From assembly GCF_018917965.1 (NCBI RefSeq), contig NZ_JAHLPP010000003.1:1-64000 (forward strand): a stretch of 64,000 nucleotides of DNA, given 5' to 3'. The stretch is from Pseudoflavonifractor sp. MSJ-37. Lineage in GTDB: Bacteria; Bacillota; Clostridia; Oscillospirales; Oscillospiraceae. The translations under genes and the position numbers were made by a program. Every line of letters begins with the position of its first letter. Position 1 is the stretch's first letter. Positions 7,159-15,504 of the stretch are shown here, piece after piece. The notes under the pieces are model-generated. The model made no database searches. It had not been told where the DNA came from and was given only the letters and a program-made list of their open reading frames with translations.

Positions 7159-9270
7159 ATGGGAGAGCCGGAACGGAGAAAGACGGTCTGCGAGATCTGC
7201 CTGAACAACTGCGGTGTGGATGCCTGGGTCCAGGACGGGAAAGTCGTGAAGGTGGAAGGCTCCCCGGAATGTCCCGACCGGGGCCGCCTGTGTGTGAAGG
7301 GCTATGCCAGCCGGGACTATATCTACCGGGCCGACCGCATCAAGACCCCGCTGCGCCGGGTGGGCCGGCGGGGCGAGGGCAAGTTCGAGCCTATCAGCTG
7401 GGATGAGGCCTATACCGAGATCGCCCGGAAGCTCAACGGCTATAAGAAGGAGTTCGGCGCGGACAGCGTGGCCTTCTATACGGGTTATTCCAAGTGGTAC
7501 CGGACCATGTTCCATCGGTTCGTCCACTCCTTCGGGACACGGAACTACGGCACCGAGTCCAGCAGCTGCTTCCAGGCCATGCGGATGGCCAACATCCTTA
7601 CAGGAGGGAGCCTGAGCCGGCCGGACATCGCCCACGCGGAGCTGTTCCTGGCCTGGGCCTACGACCCCTTTTACAGCAGTGTGTTCCACTATGACATGAT
7701 CGAGAAACAGCGGGAGAAGGGCATGAAGGTCATCTGCATCGACCCGAAGGTGACTCCGTTCTCCCAGCTGGCGGATATCCATCTCCGGCCCAGGGCTGGC
7801 ACGGACGGGGCTCTGGCCCTCTACTTCGGCCAGTATCTGATCGCCCACGGAGCAGTGGATCAGGCGTACATCGACGCCCATGTCCACGGCTATCCAGAGT
7901 ATGCCGCCTATGTGAAGGAGTTCTCCGCCGAACGCACCGCCCAGCTCACCGGCATCCCGGTGGACCAGCTGGAGGCGGCGGGAGCCCTGCTGACGGAGGA
8001 CCGCCGCTTCGCCATCAGTCTGGGCGCGGCCCCGCTGACTCATCACCGGAACGGCGTGCAGAACATCCGGGCCCTTCTGGCCCTGTCCGCCATCAGCGGC
8101 AGCTATGACCGGGAGGGCGGCAATATCCCCACCGAGTTCGCCAATCCGAAGATGAACGCCGACTGCGATGTGGGGGACGAGCGCTTCATCGACGAGGTCC
8201 GGCCGGAGGGCGGCCGGCCCAAGATCGGCACCGACCGGTTCCCGGTCTGGTCCGAGCTGATCGACGAGTTCCAGGCCATGGACCTGTCCCGCCAGATCCT
8301 GGAGGGGACCCCCTATCCCATCCAGGCCGTGTTCAGCCTGGGCATGAACGCCCGGATGTTCCCCGGGGACGGAAAGCTCTTCCAGGCCCTGTCCCAAGTG
8401 GGGTTTTTCGTGGACGTGGACATCTTCCTGACCGATACCGCCAAGTACGCCGACATCGTGCTCCCCGCCTGCACCTCCTTCGAGCGGGCCCAGTTCCAGG
8501 GGGGATTCATGGGGCATTACTTCAATACGCCCACGGTCCGTTGGCTGGACCCGGTGATCGAGCCCCTCTATGAGTCCAAGTCCGACGCGGATATCCTCTG
8601 CGAGCTGGCCAACTATCTGGAGTTGGACGATCCGATTCTGCGGAAGGGCTATGAGGCATGCAGCCGGTATCTCCTGCGGCGGGTGGGTGTCACCTTCAGC
8701 GAGCTCCAGACCACGCACGCCACCACCCGGATCCCCGGAAAGGAGCCCTATCGTCCCGGCGACAACACCGCCCACGGCTACGCTACCCCCACCGGGAAGT
8801 TCGAGCTGACCTCAGAGGTCCTGCGCCGCCACGGCTTCGATCCCCTGCCCACCTACCGGCCCTCGGCGGACGAACACGATCCGGAGGAGTACCCCCTCCA
8901 GCTCACCGCAGGGGGACGCCTGCCCTATCATTTCCACTCCCGCTTCCAGAACAGCGCCCTGAAGAAGGTGTTCCGGCCGGAGTCCATGGCGGACATCAGC
9001 CCGGAGGATGCCAAGGCCCTCCGGATCCGGCAGGGGGATGCCATCGCCCTGACCACCGCCTATGGGACCATCCGGCTCAAGGCCAACGTGACCCACACGG
9101 TGGCCCCCGGCGCGGTGTTCGTCTATCAGGACTATCCGGACGCGGACGTGAACAGCATCATCGGACCGGAGCATCTGGACCCAATCTCCGGCTTTCCCGG
9201 CTACCGGAGCGTCCGGTGCCGGGTCGAGAAGGTCAAGCCTCAGAAGGAGACGGAAAGGAGGGACGCCTGA
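7159..9270 (+). CDS. Molybdopterin-dependent oxidoreductase, catalytic subunit (DMSO-reductase family)
   Basis: A 703-residue bis-MGD enzyme. The N-terminus carries the [4Fe-4S] motif C-x2-C-x3-C with a fourth Cys in RLCVKG. Central domains bind two molybdopterin guanine dinucleotides, and the region after FGTRNYGTESSSCF holds a candidate Mo ligand Cys. The C-terminal molybdopterin-dinucleotide domain begins near LTAGGRLPYHFHSRF. No twin-arginine signal is present, so it should work in the cytoplasm. The next gene, overlapping by one base, is its Fe-S partner. Substrate is unknown; position behind an importer and an enolase-type enzyme suggests reduction or hydration of the same imported compound or its product. 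Confidence 0.9.
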   Translation: MGEPERRKTVCEICLNNCGVDAWVQDGKVVKVEGSPECPDRGRLCVKGYASRDYIYRADRIKTPLRRVGRRGEGKFEPISWDEAYTEIARKLNGYKKEFGADSVAFYTGYSKWYRTMFHRFVHSFGTRNYGTESSSCFQAMRMANILTGGSLSRPDIAHAELFLAWAYDPFYSSVFHYDMIEKQREKGMKVICIDPKVTPFSQLADIHLRPRAGTDGALALYFGQYLIAHGAVDQAYIDAHVHGYPEYAAYVKEFSAERTAQLTGIPVDQLEAAGALLTEDRRFAISLGAAPLTHHRNGVQNIRALLALSAISGSYDREGGNIPTEFANPKMNADCDVGDERFIDEVRPEGGRPKIGTDRFPVWSELIDEFQAMDLSRQILEGTPYPIQAVFSLGMNARMFPGDGKLFQALSQVGFFVDVDIFLTDTAKYADIVLPACTSFERAQFQGGFMGHYFNTPTVRWLDPVIEPLYESKSDADILCELANYLELDDPILRKGYEACSRYLLRRVGVTFSELQTTHATTRIPGKEPYRPGDNTAHGYATPTGKFELTSEVLRRHGFDPLPTYRPSADEHDPEEYPLQLTAGGRLPYHFHSRFQNSALKKVFRPESMADISPEDAKALRIRQGDAIALTTAYGTIRLKANVTHTVAPGAVFVYQDYPDADVNSIIGPEHLDPISGFPGYRSVRCRVEKVKPQKETERRDA

Positions 9271-9788
9271 TGAGAGAGCCCATGGCGCTCCATGCCCATT
9301 TCAACTTCCTGCCGGAGCTCTGCGTAGGATGCGGCGCCTGTGTGGCCGCCTGCATGGACGAGCAGGGGGACTTCGAACGGACGCCTCTGCGCCGTCTGTA
9401 CCGGACGGAGCGGTTCCGGAACGGGAAGGGAAGCGTAGTCTGGTACTCCGTGGCCTGCCTCCATTGCGAGGCCCACGGCTGTCTCTCCGCCTGCCCCAAG
9501 GGGTGCTTCTCTCTGGAGGAAGAGACGGGCACCGTCCAGCTGGACAGCACCGCCTGCGTGGGGTGCGGCGCCTGCGCCAGAGCCTGCGCGCTGGGCGGCA
9601 TCGTCCTGGAGGACAAGAAGGCCCGCAAGTGCGACGGCTGTATCCAGCGCCTCCGGGAGGGGCAGCTCCCCCGCTGTGTGGGCGCCTGCCCCCGCTTCGC
9701 CATCACCATCGACGACCGTCCTGCCCTCCGCAGGGCGGAGCAGGAGAAGGTGGCCCGCGCGCTGGCCTCCGGAAAGCTGAAAGAGTAA
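9270..9788 (+). CDS. Four-cluster ferredoxin-type electron-transfer subunit (DmsB/NrfC-like)
   Basis: A 172-residue iron-sulfur protein with four Cys clusters, beginning with CVGCGACVAAC, continuing with CLHCEAHGCLSAC and CVGCGACARAC, and ending with CDGCIQRL and CVGAC. This is the layout of the electron-transfer subunits of DMSO-reductase-family complexes. Its ATG overlaps the TGA of the catalytic subunit, indicating stoichiometric synthesis. No membrane anchor subunit is encoded nearby, so electrons probably come from a soluble donor. It is the last gene before a strong terminator. Confidence 0.93.
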   Translation: MREPMALHAHFNFLPELCVGCGACVAACMDEQGDFERTPLRRLYRTERFRNGKGSVVWYSVACLHCEAHGCLSACPKGCFSLEEETGTVQLDSTACVGCGACARACALGGIVLEDKKARKCDGCIQRLREGQLPRCVGACPRFAITIDDRPALRRAEQEKVARALASGKLKE

Positions 9789-9800
9789 AGCATTGATGGA

Positions 9801-9843
9801 ATGCCCGCCGGTATCCAGCAAGGGATACCGGCGGGCATTTTTC
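9801..9843. terminator. Terminator of the importer/molybdoenzyme operon
   Basis: A 17-bp perfect stem (AATGCCCGCCGGTATCC with its complement) is followed by TTTTT on the plus strand. It lies between convergent genes. Confidence 0.92.
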
Positions 9844-9862
9844 GGTCCGGGAGAGCGCTGTA

Positions 9863-10657
9863 TCACCCGAGGGCCACGTCCAGGATCATCATCACCAGGA
9901 AGCCGCCCATGACGCCCAGCGTGCCCAAATTGGAATGCTCCCCCAGATGGGCCTCCGGGATCAGTTCCTCTACCACGACGTAGATCATCGCTCCGGCGGC
10001 GAAGGCCAGGAGCCAGGGCATCACCGACTCGATCGCCCCGGCGGCCAGGACCGTCAGAAGGCCGAAGATCGGCTCCACGATGCCAGAGAGACTGCCGCAG
10101 AGGAAGGCCTTCCAGCGTGGCATCCCCTCCTCCCGCAGAGGGATGGAGATCGCCGCGCCCTCTGGGAAGTTCTGGATGCCGATGCCCACGGCCAGGGCCA
10201 TGGCGGCGGCGTAGAGGGCGGGATCCCCATCGTGCTGGGCGGCCAGCGCGAAGGAGAGGCCCACCGCCATGCCCTCCGGGATGTTGTGGAGCGTCACGGC
10301 GAACACCAGCAGAGTGGTGCGCTTGAGCTTGGTGCGGGGTCCCTCCGGGGCCTCAGCGTCCGGATGCAGGTGGGGAAGGATCATGTCCAGGAGCAGGAGG
10401 AAAGCCCCGCCCAGCAGGAAGCCTCCCGCGGCGGGAATCCAGCCGATCCATCCGGCGGCCTCGGCCTCCTCGATGGAGGGGATCAGCAGGGACCAGACCG
10501 ACGCAGCGATCATGACCCCGGCGGCGAAACCCAGGAAGAGCTTCTGCATCAGGACGGAGCTCCGCCCCCGGAACAGGAAGACCACCGCCGCGCCCAGCGT
10601 GGTCATCAGGAAGGTGAAGCCGGTGCCCCCCGCGGCCCAGGATAGCGTTTCCAGCAT
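9863..10657 (-). CDS. ZIP-family metal transporter
   Basis: A 264-residue membrane protein of the ZIP family. The two metal-binding helices carry HNIPEG and NFPEG, and a later helix carries EELIPE; a His/Asp/Glu-containing loop (LPHLHPDAE) lies between helices 3 and 4. ZIP proteins import Zn2+, Fe2+ or Mn2+. A DtxR-type palindrome lies directly after its predicted promoter, and the neighbours are a DtxR regulator and feo genes, which favours iron or manganese. Start is supported by GAAAGGAG on the minus strand. Confidence 0.92.
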   Translation of the reverse strand: MLETLSWAAGGTGFTFLMTTLGAAVVFLFRGRSSVLMQKLFLGFAAGVMIAASVWSLLIPSIEEAEAAGWIGWIPAAGGFLLGGAFLLLLDMILPHLHPDAEAPEGPRTKLKRTTLLVFAVTLHNIPEGMAVGLSFALAAQHDGDPALYAAAMALAVGIGIQNFPEGAAISIPLREEGMPRWKAFLCGSLSGIVEPIFGLLTVLAAGAIESVMPWLLAFAAGAMIYVVVEELIPEAHLGEHSNLGTLGVMGGFLVMMILDVALG

Positions 10658-10686
10658 GGGATCCGCTCCTTTCTGTCTGATTTGTG

Positions 10687-10702
10687 GTTAGGCAAAACTA
10701 AC
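10687..10702. promoter_or_regulatory. DtxR-type operator at the ZIP gene
   Basis: GTTAG-N6-CTAAC, a perfect 5-bp inverted repeat with a 6-bp centre. It lies just downstream of the predicted -10 of the ZIP promoter. The same motif recurs at 11359 and 25979. Confidence 0.75.
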
Positions 10703-10712
10703 TCATGTGGAG

Positions 10713-10741
10713 AGTATACCGCAGGGAATGACAGACTGCAA
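10713..10741 (-). promoter_or_regulatory. Predicted promoter of the ZIP gene
   Basis: On the minus strand TTGCAG and TATACT are separated by 17 bp. The DtxR-type palindrome follows within 12 bp of the -10. Confidence 0.65.
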
Positions 10742-10751
10742 GGCCCAAAAA

Positions 10752-10794
10752 GAAAAAAACGCCTCCCCGCACCGGGCTTGGGTGCGGGGAGGCG
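10752..10794 (-). terminator. Terminator of the first DtxR-type gene
   Basis: A 13-bp G/C-rich stem (CGCCTCCCCGCAC with its complement) is followed on the minus strand by seven T. Confidence 0.92.
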
Positions 10795-10803
10795 CGGGAT
10801 GAG

Positions 10804-11181
10804 TCATCCCTGCGGGAGCGTCTTTTGGATGTGCTCCTTGAGCTTCTCGAAGGTCTCGGGGCTGACGGCGTGTTCCATGCGGCAGGCGTCGGCCTGTGCG
10901 GTCTCAGGCGCCACGCCCATGCTGATGAGCCAGGCCGTGATGACCCGGTGCCGCTCATAGATGGTGGCGGCGATCTCCGCGCCGGAGGGCGTCAGCTCGA
11001 TGAAGCCCTCCTTGTCCATGGTGATGTATCCGTTCTCCCGGAGCAGGCTCATGGCGCGGCTGACGCTGGGCTTGGAAAAGTTCATGTGATGGACGATATC
11101 GATCGAGCGGCAGACACCGCGCTCCTCCTTGATCATCAAGATCGTCTCCAGGTAGTTTTCCGCTGATTCCTGGATCTTCAT
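10804..11181 (-). CDS. DtxR/MntR-family metal-dependent repressor
   Basis: A 125-residue regulator. The N-terminal winged helix (from YLETILMIKEE to about residue 65) binds DNA, and the second domain carries metal-site residues including His and Glu in ERHRVI, the Cys-containing DACRMEH and the following His. It lacks the SH3-like third domain, as in MntR and short IdeR relatives. With iron or manganese bound, these proteins repress uptake genes. It is divergent from feoA. The start at 11181 is chosen because AGGAGG precedes it; an upstream in-frame extension has no ribosome site. Confidence 0.92.
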   Translation of the reverse strand: MKIQESAENYLETILMIKEERGVCRSIDIVHHMNFSKPSVSRAMSLLRENGYITMDKEGFIELTPSGAEIAATIYERHRVITAWLISMGVAPETAQADACRMEHAVSPETFEKLKEHIQKTLPQG

Positions 11182-11256
11182 AGTGAGAATGCCTCCTGTC
11201 ACTCCCAGGGGCCGGCGGTCCGATCTGCACAATTGCCTCCCTGGTATTTTCCCTCT

Positions 11257-11285
11257 ATTTTATCACAAAAGTCGTTTTGATACAA
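11257..11285 (-). promoter_or_regulatory. Predicted promoter of the first DtxR-type gene
   Basis: TTGTAT and TAAAAT on the minus strand are 17 bp apart. No GTTAG-N6-CTAAC copy overlaps it, so this regulator may be constitutive. Confidence 0.6.
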
Positions 11286-11313
11286 GGGACAGAGATTTTT
11301 TTCGGAAAGGGGA

Positions 11314-11342
11314 TTGACAAATGGAGTTAGTCGTAGTAAACT
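11314..11342 (+). promoter_or_regulatory. Promoter of the feo operon
   Basis: TTGACA and TAAACT are separated by 17 bp. A degenerate DtxR-type site (GTTAG-N6-TAAAC, 11326-11341) covers the spacer and -10, and a perfect site lies downstream at 11359. Confidence 0.75.
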
Positions 11343-11358
11343 AGCGCCGTTCATGGGG

Positions 11359-11374
11359 GTTAGAAGCTACTAAC
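11359..11374. promoter_or_regulatory. DtxR-type operator of the feo operon
   Basis: GTTAG-N6-CTAAC, positioned about 10-25 bp after the predicted feo transcription start. With the degenerate copy at 11326-11341 it makes a double site. Confidence 0.78.
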
Positions 11375-11433
11375 TCTCCGCTCTGCCCTGTACGGCAGAG
11401 GAGATAGACCGACGATAGTGAGGATGGGAGTGT

Positions 11434-11649
11434 ATGGCGATGCCGCTGACGATGGCGCAGGCCGGCGTGGAGACGACGGTCAAGAAGATCAATGGCAAGG
11501 ATGAGGTGCGCCGCCATCTGGAGAGCCTCGGATTCATCGAGGGCAGTCCGGTCACGGTGATCTCTCAGATCGGCGGGAACCTGATCGTCCATGTGAAGGA
11601 CACCCGTGTGGCTTTGGATGTGTCCATGGCCAACCGGATCATGATCTGA
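11434..11649 (+). CDS. feoA: FeoA domain protein (first copy)
   Basis: A 71-residue SH3-like FeoA protein. The characteristic core LESLGFIEGSPVTVIS and the C-terminal RVALDVSMANRI strand are present. FeoA is a small cytoplasmic partner of the ferrous transporter FeoB. It is the first gene of a feoA-feoA-feoB-small Cys protein operon behind a promoter with DtxR-type operators. Two FeoA copies beside one FeoB are common in Clostridia. Confidence 0.92.
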   Translation: MAMPLTMAQAGVETTVKKINGKDEVRRHLESLGFIEGSPVTVISQIGGNLIVHVKDTRVALDVSMANRIMI

Positions 11650-11735
11650 TCGGAGTCGGCTCCGTCTCTCCCGGCCGGCCGGTCGGGAGAGCATGGAGAC
11701 AAATGGATATGTGTGTGTTGGAAGGAGGAACCGAA

Positions 11736-11960
11736 ATGGCTACACTGAAAGAAGTGAAGTGCGGCGAGACCGTGAAGGTCACCAAGATCGCCGGCGAGGG
11801 CGCTCTGCGCCGCCGCATCATGGACATGGGCATCACCAAGGGCACCGAGATCTACGTGCGTAAGGTGGCTCCCCTGGGCGACCCTGTGGAGGTCACGGTC
11901 CGCGGATATGAGCTCTCCATCCGGAAGGGCGACGCGGAGAATATCCAGATCGAGCACTGA
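11736..11960 (+). CDS. feoA: FeoA domain protein (second copy)
   Basis: A 74-residue FeoA paralogue with the core RRIMDMGITKGTEIYV and the strand VTVRGYELSIR. The start at 11736 follows GGAAGGAGG, so an in-frame ATG at 11703 is not needed. It differs strongly from the first copy, so the two are old paralogues with possibly distinct roles on FeoB. About 110 bp separate it from feoB. Confidence 0.93.
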   Translation: MATLKEVKCGETVKVTKIAGEGALRRRIMDMGITKGTEIYVRKVAPLGDPVEVTVRGYELSIRKGDAENIQIEH

Positions 11961-12066
11961 GCTCAAATTTTTTTGACCAAAGGTTAGCCAGAGGCAACGA
12001 AAGTTACCGTCTGCTTCCGACTGGGTCGATATCGCGGAGCACGTCTCCGCAGAGGAGGTAAAAAGC

Positions 12067-14217
12067 ATGTCGATCAAGATCGCGCTTGCCGGCAACCCGA
12101 ACTGCGGCAAGACCACGATGTTCAACGCGCTGACCGGTACTGTCCAGTTCGTGGGCAACTGGCCCGGCGTCACCGTGGAAAAGAAAGAAGGACGGCTGAA
12201 GGGCAATAAGGACGTCATCGTGACGGATCTGCCCGGCATCTACTCTCTGTCCCCCTATACGCTGGAAGAAGTGGTGTCCCGGAACTATCTGCTCACCGAG
12301 CATCCCGACGCCATCCTGGACCTGGTGGACGGCTCCAACATCGAGCGCAACCTGTATCTGACCACGCAGCTCACCGAGATGGGCATCCCTGTGGTCATCG
12401 CCCTGAACATGATCGACGTCGTCCGCAAGAACGGCGACAAGATCGACACCAAGAAGCTGGGCGAGATGCTGGGCTGCGGCGTGGTCGAGACTGCCGCGGT
12501 CAAGGGCGAGGGTTGCCTGGAGGCCGCCGAGGCCGCCGCCAAGCTGGTCAAGAGCGGCCAGAAGACCACCCCCAAGCACGAGTTCTCCGCCAAGGTGGAG
12601 AGCGCTCTGGACCAGATCGCAGACCTGCTCCGCGGCGTGGTCCCTGCGGAGGGCATGCGCTGGTATGCCATCAAGTTCTTCGAGCGTGACGAGAAGGTCA
12701 TGGAGAACTTCAAGCTGGGCGACGATGTGAAGCGCCGCCTGGAGGATGTCATCAAAGCGGTGGAGACTGATCTGGACGACGACAGCGAGTCCATCATCAC
12801 CAACGAGCGCTATGAGTACATCGCCAAGGTGGTGGGCGCCTGTGTCAAGAAGAGCCGCAAGGGCATGTCCACCTCCGACAAGATCGACCAGATCGTGACC
12901 AACCGGATCCTGGCCCTGCCCATCTTTGCGGTGATCATGTGGGCGGTCTACTACATCTCCATCGGCACCATCGGCACCGCGGCCACGGAGTGGACCAACG
13001 ATGTGTTCGTGGCCGAGTGGCTCCAGGGCGGCATCGGTGACTTCCTCGCCAATGTGGGCTGTGCCGACTGGCTCAGCGGCCTGATCGTGGACGGCATCGT
13101 GGGCGGCGTGGGCGCCGTGTTGGGCTTCGTGCCTCAGATGCTGGTCCTGTTCTTCCTGCTGTGCATCCTGGAGGATGTAGGCTATATGGCCCGCGTCGCC
13201 TTCATCATGGACCGGATCTTCCGCCGCTTCGGCCTGTCCGGCAAGAGCTTCATCCCCATGCTGGTGGCCACCGGCTGCGGCGTGCCCGGCATCATGGCCT
13301 CCCGTACCATCGAGCAGGACCGTGACCGGAAGCTCACCGTCATGACCACCGGCTTCATCCCCTGCGGCGCCAAGATGCCCATCATCGGCCTGTTCGCCGG
13401 CGCTCTGTTCGGCGGTTCCGGCACCGTGGCCGTGTCTGCCTACTTCATCGGCGTGGCCGCCGTCATCGTCTCCGGCATCATGCTGAAGAAGACCAAGATC
13501 TTCGCCGGCGATCCCGCTCCCTTCGTCATGGAGCTGCCGGCCTACCACGTCCCCAAGCCCATGAACATCCTGCGGGGCACTTGGGAGCGCGGCTGGTCCT
13601 TCATCAAGCGCGCCGGCACCATCATCCTGCTCTCCTCTATCATCCTGTGGTTCCTGCAGGGCTTCGGCTTCACTGCGGACGGCTTCCAGATGGTCGAGGA
13701 CAACAACAACTCCCTGCTGGCCGCCATCGGCCATGTGATCGCCCCCATCTTCGCTCCGCTCGGCTTCGGCAGCTGGAAGCCCGCTGTGGCTACGATCACC
13801 GGCCTGATCGCCAAGGAGAACGTGGTCGCTACCTTCGGCGTCCTGTACGGCTTTGCTGAGGTCGCCGATGAGGGCAATGAGATCTGGGGCAACATCGCCA
13901 CGGACTTCACCGCGCTCACCGCTTACAGCTATATGATCTTCAACCTGCTGTGCGCTCCCTGCTTCGCCGCGATGGGCGCCATCAAGCGTGAGATGGGCAC
14001 CGCCAAGTGGACTCTGGGCGCCATCGGTTATATGTGTGTCTTCGCCTACGCCGTGTCTCTGATGGTGTATCAGTTCGGTATGCTGGCGCAGGGCCACTTC
14101 GGGATCGGCACCGTGGTCGCGGTCGTGGTCCTGGTGGGCATGCTGTACATGCTCTTCCGGAAGGGCTATCAGGGTGAGGGCAGCCGTCTGCGTGCGGTGG
14201 ATGCCGCCCGCGTCTGA
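12067..14217 (+). CDS. feoB: Ferrous iron transporter FeoB
   Basis: A 716-residue Fe2+ transporter of the cytoplasmic membrane. The N-terminal G domain has G1 (GNPNCGKTT), G3 (DLPGIYSL) and G4 (NMID). A helical guanine-dissociation-inhibitor-like linker follows to about residue 270. The membrane part contains the two Gate motifs, with the conserved Cys in VATGCGVPGIMASRTI and FIPCGAKMPI. Full family length. Codon bias is strong, suggesting high expression under iron limitation. GAGGAGG precedes the start. Confidence 0.97.
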   Translation: MSIKIALAGNPNCGKTTMFNALTGTVQFVGNWPGVTVEKKEGRLKGNKDVIVTDLPGIYSLSPYTLEEVVSRNYLLTEHPDAILDLVDGSNIERNLYLTTQLTEMGIPVVIALNMIDVVRKNGDKIDTKKLGEMLGCGVVETAAVKGEGCLEAAEAAAKLVKSGQKTTPKHEFSAKVESALDQIADLLRGVVPAEGMRWYAIKFFERDEKVMENFKLGDDVKRRLEDVIKAVETDLDDDSESIITNERYEYIAKVVGACVKKSRKGMSTSDKIDQIVTNRILALPIFAVIMWAVYYISIGTIGTAATEWTNDVFVAEWLQGGIGDFLANVGCADWLSGLIVDGIVGGVGAVLGFVPQMLVLFFLLCILEDVGYMARVAFIMDRIFRRFGLSGKSFIPMLVATGCGVPGIMASRTIEQDRDRKLTVMTTGFIPCGAKMPIIGLFAGALFGGSGTVAVSAYFIGVAAVIVSGIMLKKTKIFAGDPAPFVMELPAYHVPKPMNILRGTWERGWSFIKRAGTIILLSSIILWFLQGFGFTADGFQMVEDNNNSLLAAIGHVIAPIFAPLGFGSWKPAVATITGLIAKENVVATFGVLYGFAEVADEGNEIWGNIATDFTALTAYSYMIFNLLCAPCFAAMGAIKREMGTAKWTLGAIGYMCVFAYAVSLMVYQFGMLAQGHFGIGTVVAVVVLVGMLYMLFRKGYQGEGSRLRAVDAARV

Positions 14218-14258
14218 TCCGGACGAACAGACGAAACACATCAAAGGAGGGTATTTCG

Positions 14259-14426
14259 ATGCAGTCTATCATCGTGAATGGGATCCTGATCCTGATCATC
14301 GCCGCGCTGGTGGTGCTGGCGGTCCGCTCCCTGCGGAAGCAGAAGAAGTCCGGCGGCTGCGGATGCGGCTGTGAGGGCTGCGGCGGCTGTGGCAGTCAGT
14401 GTCATGAGAGCCATCCCTCCAAATGA
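14259..14426 (+). CDS. FeoB-associated Cys-rich membrane protein
   Basis: A 55-residue protein with one N-terminal transmembrane helix (residues 3-22), a basic stop-transfer segment, and a C-terminal tail with six Cys in a Gly-rich CGCGCEGCGGCG pattern plus a later Cys and His. Such small proteins follow feoB in many Firmicutes and are thought to handle iron or stabilise FeoB. AAAGGAGG precedes the start. Its last 30 codons belong to the 308-bp segment repeated at 24665, where they are fused to foreign sequence. Confidence 0.9.
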   Translation: MQSIIVNGILILIIAALVVLAVRSLRKQKKSGGCGCGCEGCGGCGSQCHESHPSK

Positions 14427-14473
14427 GTTTCCCATAAGAACACTTTTCTCCATTCTCCAAACTCCAAACTGTG

Positions 14474-14501
14474 GAACGGGCGCCGGTAACGGCGCCCGTT
14501 C
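14474..14501 (+). terminator. Hairpin after the feo operon (left repeat copy)
   Basis: GAACGGGCGCC and its perfect complement surround a 6-nt loop. The following T-tract is poor, so termination may be partial. The equivalent at 24806-24833 lies in the right repeat. Confidence 0.55.
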
Positions 14502-14574
14502 TGCGTCTTCTGAGGGTCGCCGCCGACGCGGCGCTGTGCTATCATAAGACCAAACGACTGCCGGAGGTGCTGTC

Positions 14575-14640
14575 ATACTGGACAAGCAGGGCGTGATCGC
14601 CTATTTGAAAGAGGAGGGCCTGGAATTCCGGGTCATCGAA
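14575..14640 (+). pseudogene. 5' fragment of the YbaK-type deacylase gene
   Basis: The first 22 codons of the gene found intact at 24907, interrupted at 14641 by foreign sequence. Its start codon has changed from ATG to ATA, so it is not expressed as such. Confidence 0.9.
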
Positions 14641-14882
14641 TATCAGGGTGGGATAACGATACTCCCACAAAGTCAGTAAGATCAATGGTTTGCGACAGCA
14701 GACGAGCGAATATGTAACGGGAAAAGCTGGATATGGCACGGCTCAGTAGGGCGCGGATACGAAAGATCAGCGCCCTTTTCCTATACTCATCCGAAAAATG
14801 TATCGATCAGGGTGCGAAAACCTCTGTTTTTTCCTCTCAGAGCGCCGCTCAAAAGGCGGCGCCGGATATAGCAGTTTTCCGC

Positions 14883-15065
14883 ATCGAAACGACCAGAGAT
14901 CACACGGTCATGTCCAACTACCACCTGCGGGACAGGTCGCTGTTGCTGAAAGCGAAGGGACTTTTATCTCTCATGCTGTCCCTGCCGGAGAGTTGGGACT
15001 ACACCATGAAGGGGCTTGCCCGTATCTGCAAGGACGGCATCGACCGCATCAGCGGCGGCCTCAAA
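14883..15065 (+). pseudogene. Remnant of an ICE-type replication initiator (N-terminal helix-turn-helix part)
   Basis: About 60 codons encode a segment (HTVMSNYHLRD, then LKAKGLLSLMLSLPESWDYT and KGLARICKDGID) typical of the N-terminus of replication-initiator/DnaD-like proteins in Firmicutes conjugative elements. Similarity ends abruptly after GGLKE. The open frame around it (14733-15251) is unlike any protein I know at either end. The stretch 14641-15247 otherwise holds no recognisable gene. Confidence 0.65.
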
Positions 15066-15182
15066 GAGAATGATTGCCCTCTACTACGATCCGAACATGG
15101 TGTTTTGGCCAGTTTCGGAGGATTTTTTTCAAAAAGCATCGATCTTATCCGCGACTTTTCTCTGAACACTTCGCCGGATGCC

Positions 15183-15211
15183 TTGTGTTTCTTCGAATAT
15201 TCGTATATAAT
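15183..15211 (+). promoter_or_regulatory. Predicted promoter of the HTH/sigma-factor operon
   Basis: TTGTGT and TATAAT are 17 bp apart, about 37 bp before the HTH gene, in a locally A/T-rich stretch. Confidence 0.65.
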
Positions 15212-15247
15212 ATATCGTGTTGAGTATTATCCATGCGGAGGTGCGGG

Positions 15248-15499
15248 ATGAACGGGATCAAGGGCTATATCTCCATTCGGGAGGCGTCTTACCGTTGGGG
15301 CGTGTCAGAGCGGCGGGTCAACCAGTATTGCGCCGAGGGGCGGATCCCCGGCGCGTCCCGGTTCGGGCGTTCATGGGCGATCCCGGAAAACGCGAAAAAG
15401 CCGTCCGACCCGCGCTTTCAGGAACAGCGCGCGATCCCGGCAGGACAAGCACCTGACGGATACCCCTCCGTATTGGAAGCATCCGCAAAAGGGAAGTGA
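15248..15499 (+). CDS. Small helix-turn-helix (excisionase/MerR-like) DNA-binding protein
   Basis: An 83-residue protein. Residues 4-50 form a MerR/excisionase-type winged helix-turn-helix, with the typical stretch SIREASYRWGVSERRVNQYC and the wing RIPGASRFGRSWAIP. Such single-domain proteins are common on Clostridial integrative elements. The start at 15248 follows GGAGGTG. Because it leads the sigma-factor operon it may be the local regulator rather than an excisionase; no integrase is present to partner with it. Confidence 0.8.
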   Translation: MNGIKGYISIREASYRWGVSERRVNQYCAEGRIPGASRFGRSWAIPENAKKPSDPRFQEQRAIPAGQAPDGYPSVLEASAKGK

Positions 15500-15504
15500 A
15501 CGCT

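Larger units (their letters stand above)
14333..14640 (+). repeat. Left 308-bp direct repeat bounding the island
   Basis: Matches 24665-24972 without gaps, with 7 mismatches (301/308). It contains the 3' part of the Cys-rich Feo gene, the intergenic hairpin and the first 66 bases of the YbaK-type gene. All mismatches fall in the intergenic region or at the YbaK start codon, which is ATA here and ATG in the right copy. Confidence 0.97.

Noticed and set aside
14733-15251. A 172-codon gene in the left part of the island
   Set aside because: Only the central 60 residues resemble a known protein; both ends are unlike anything recognisable and there is no good ribosome site, so a decayed fragment is more likely.
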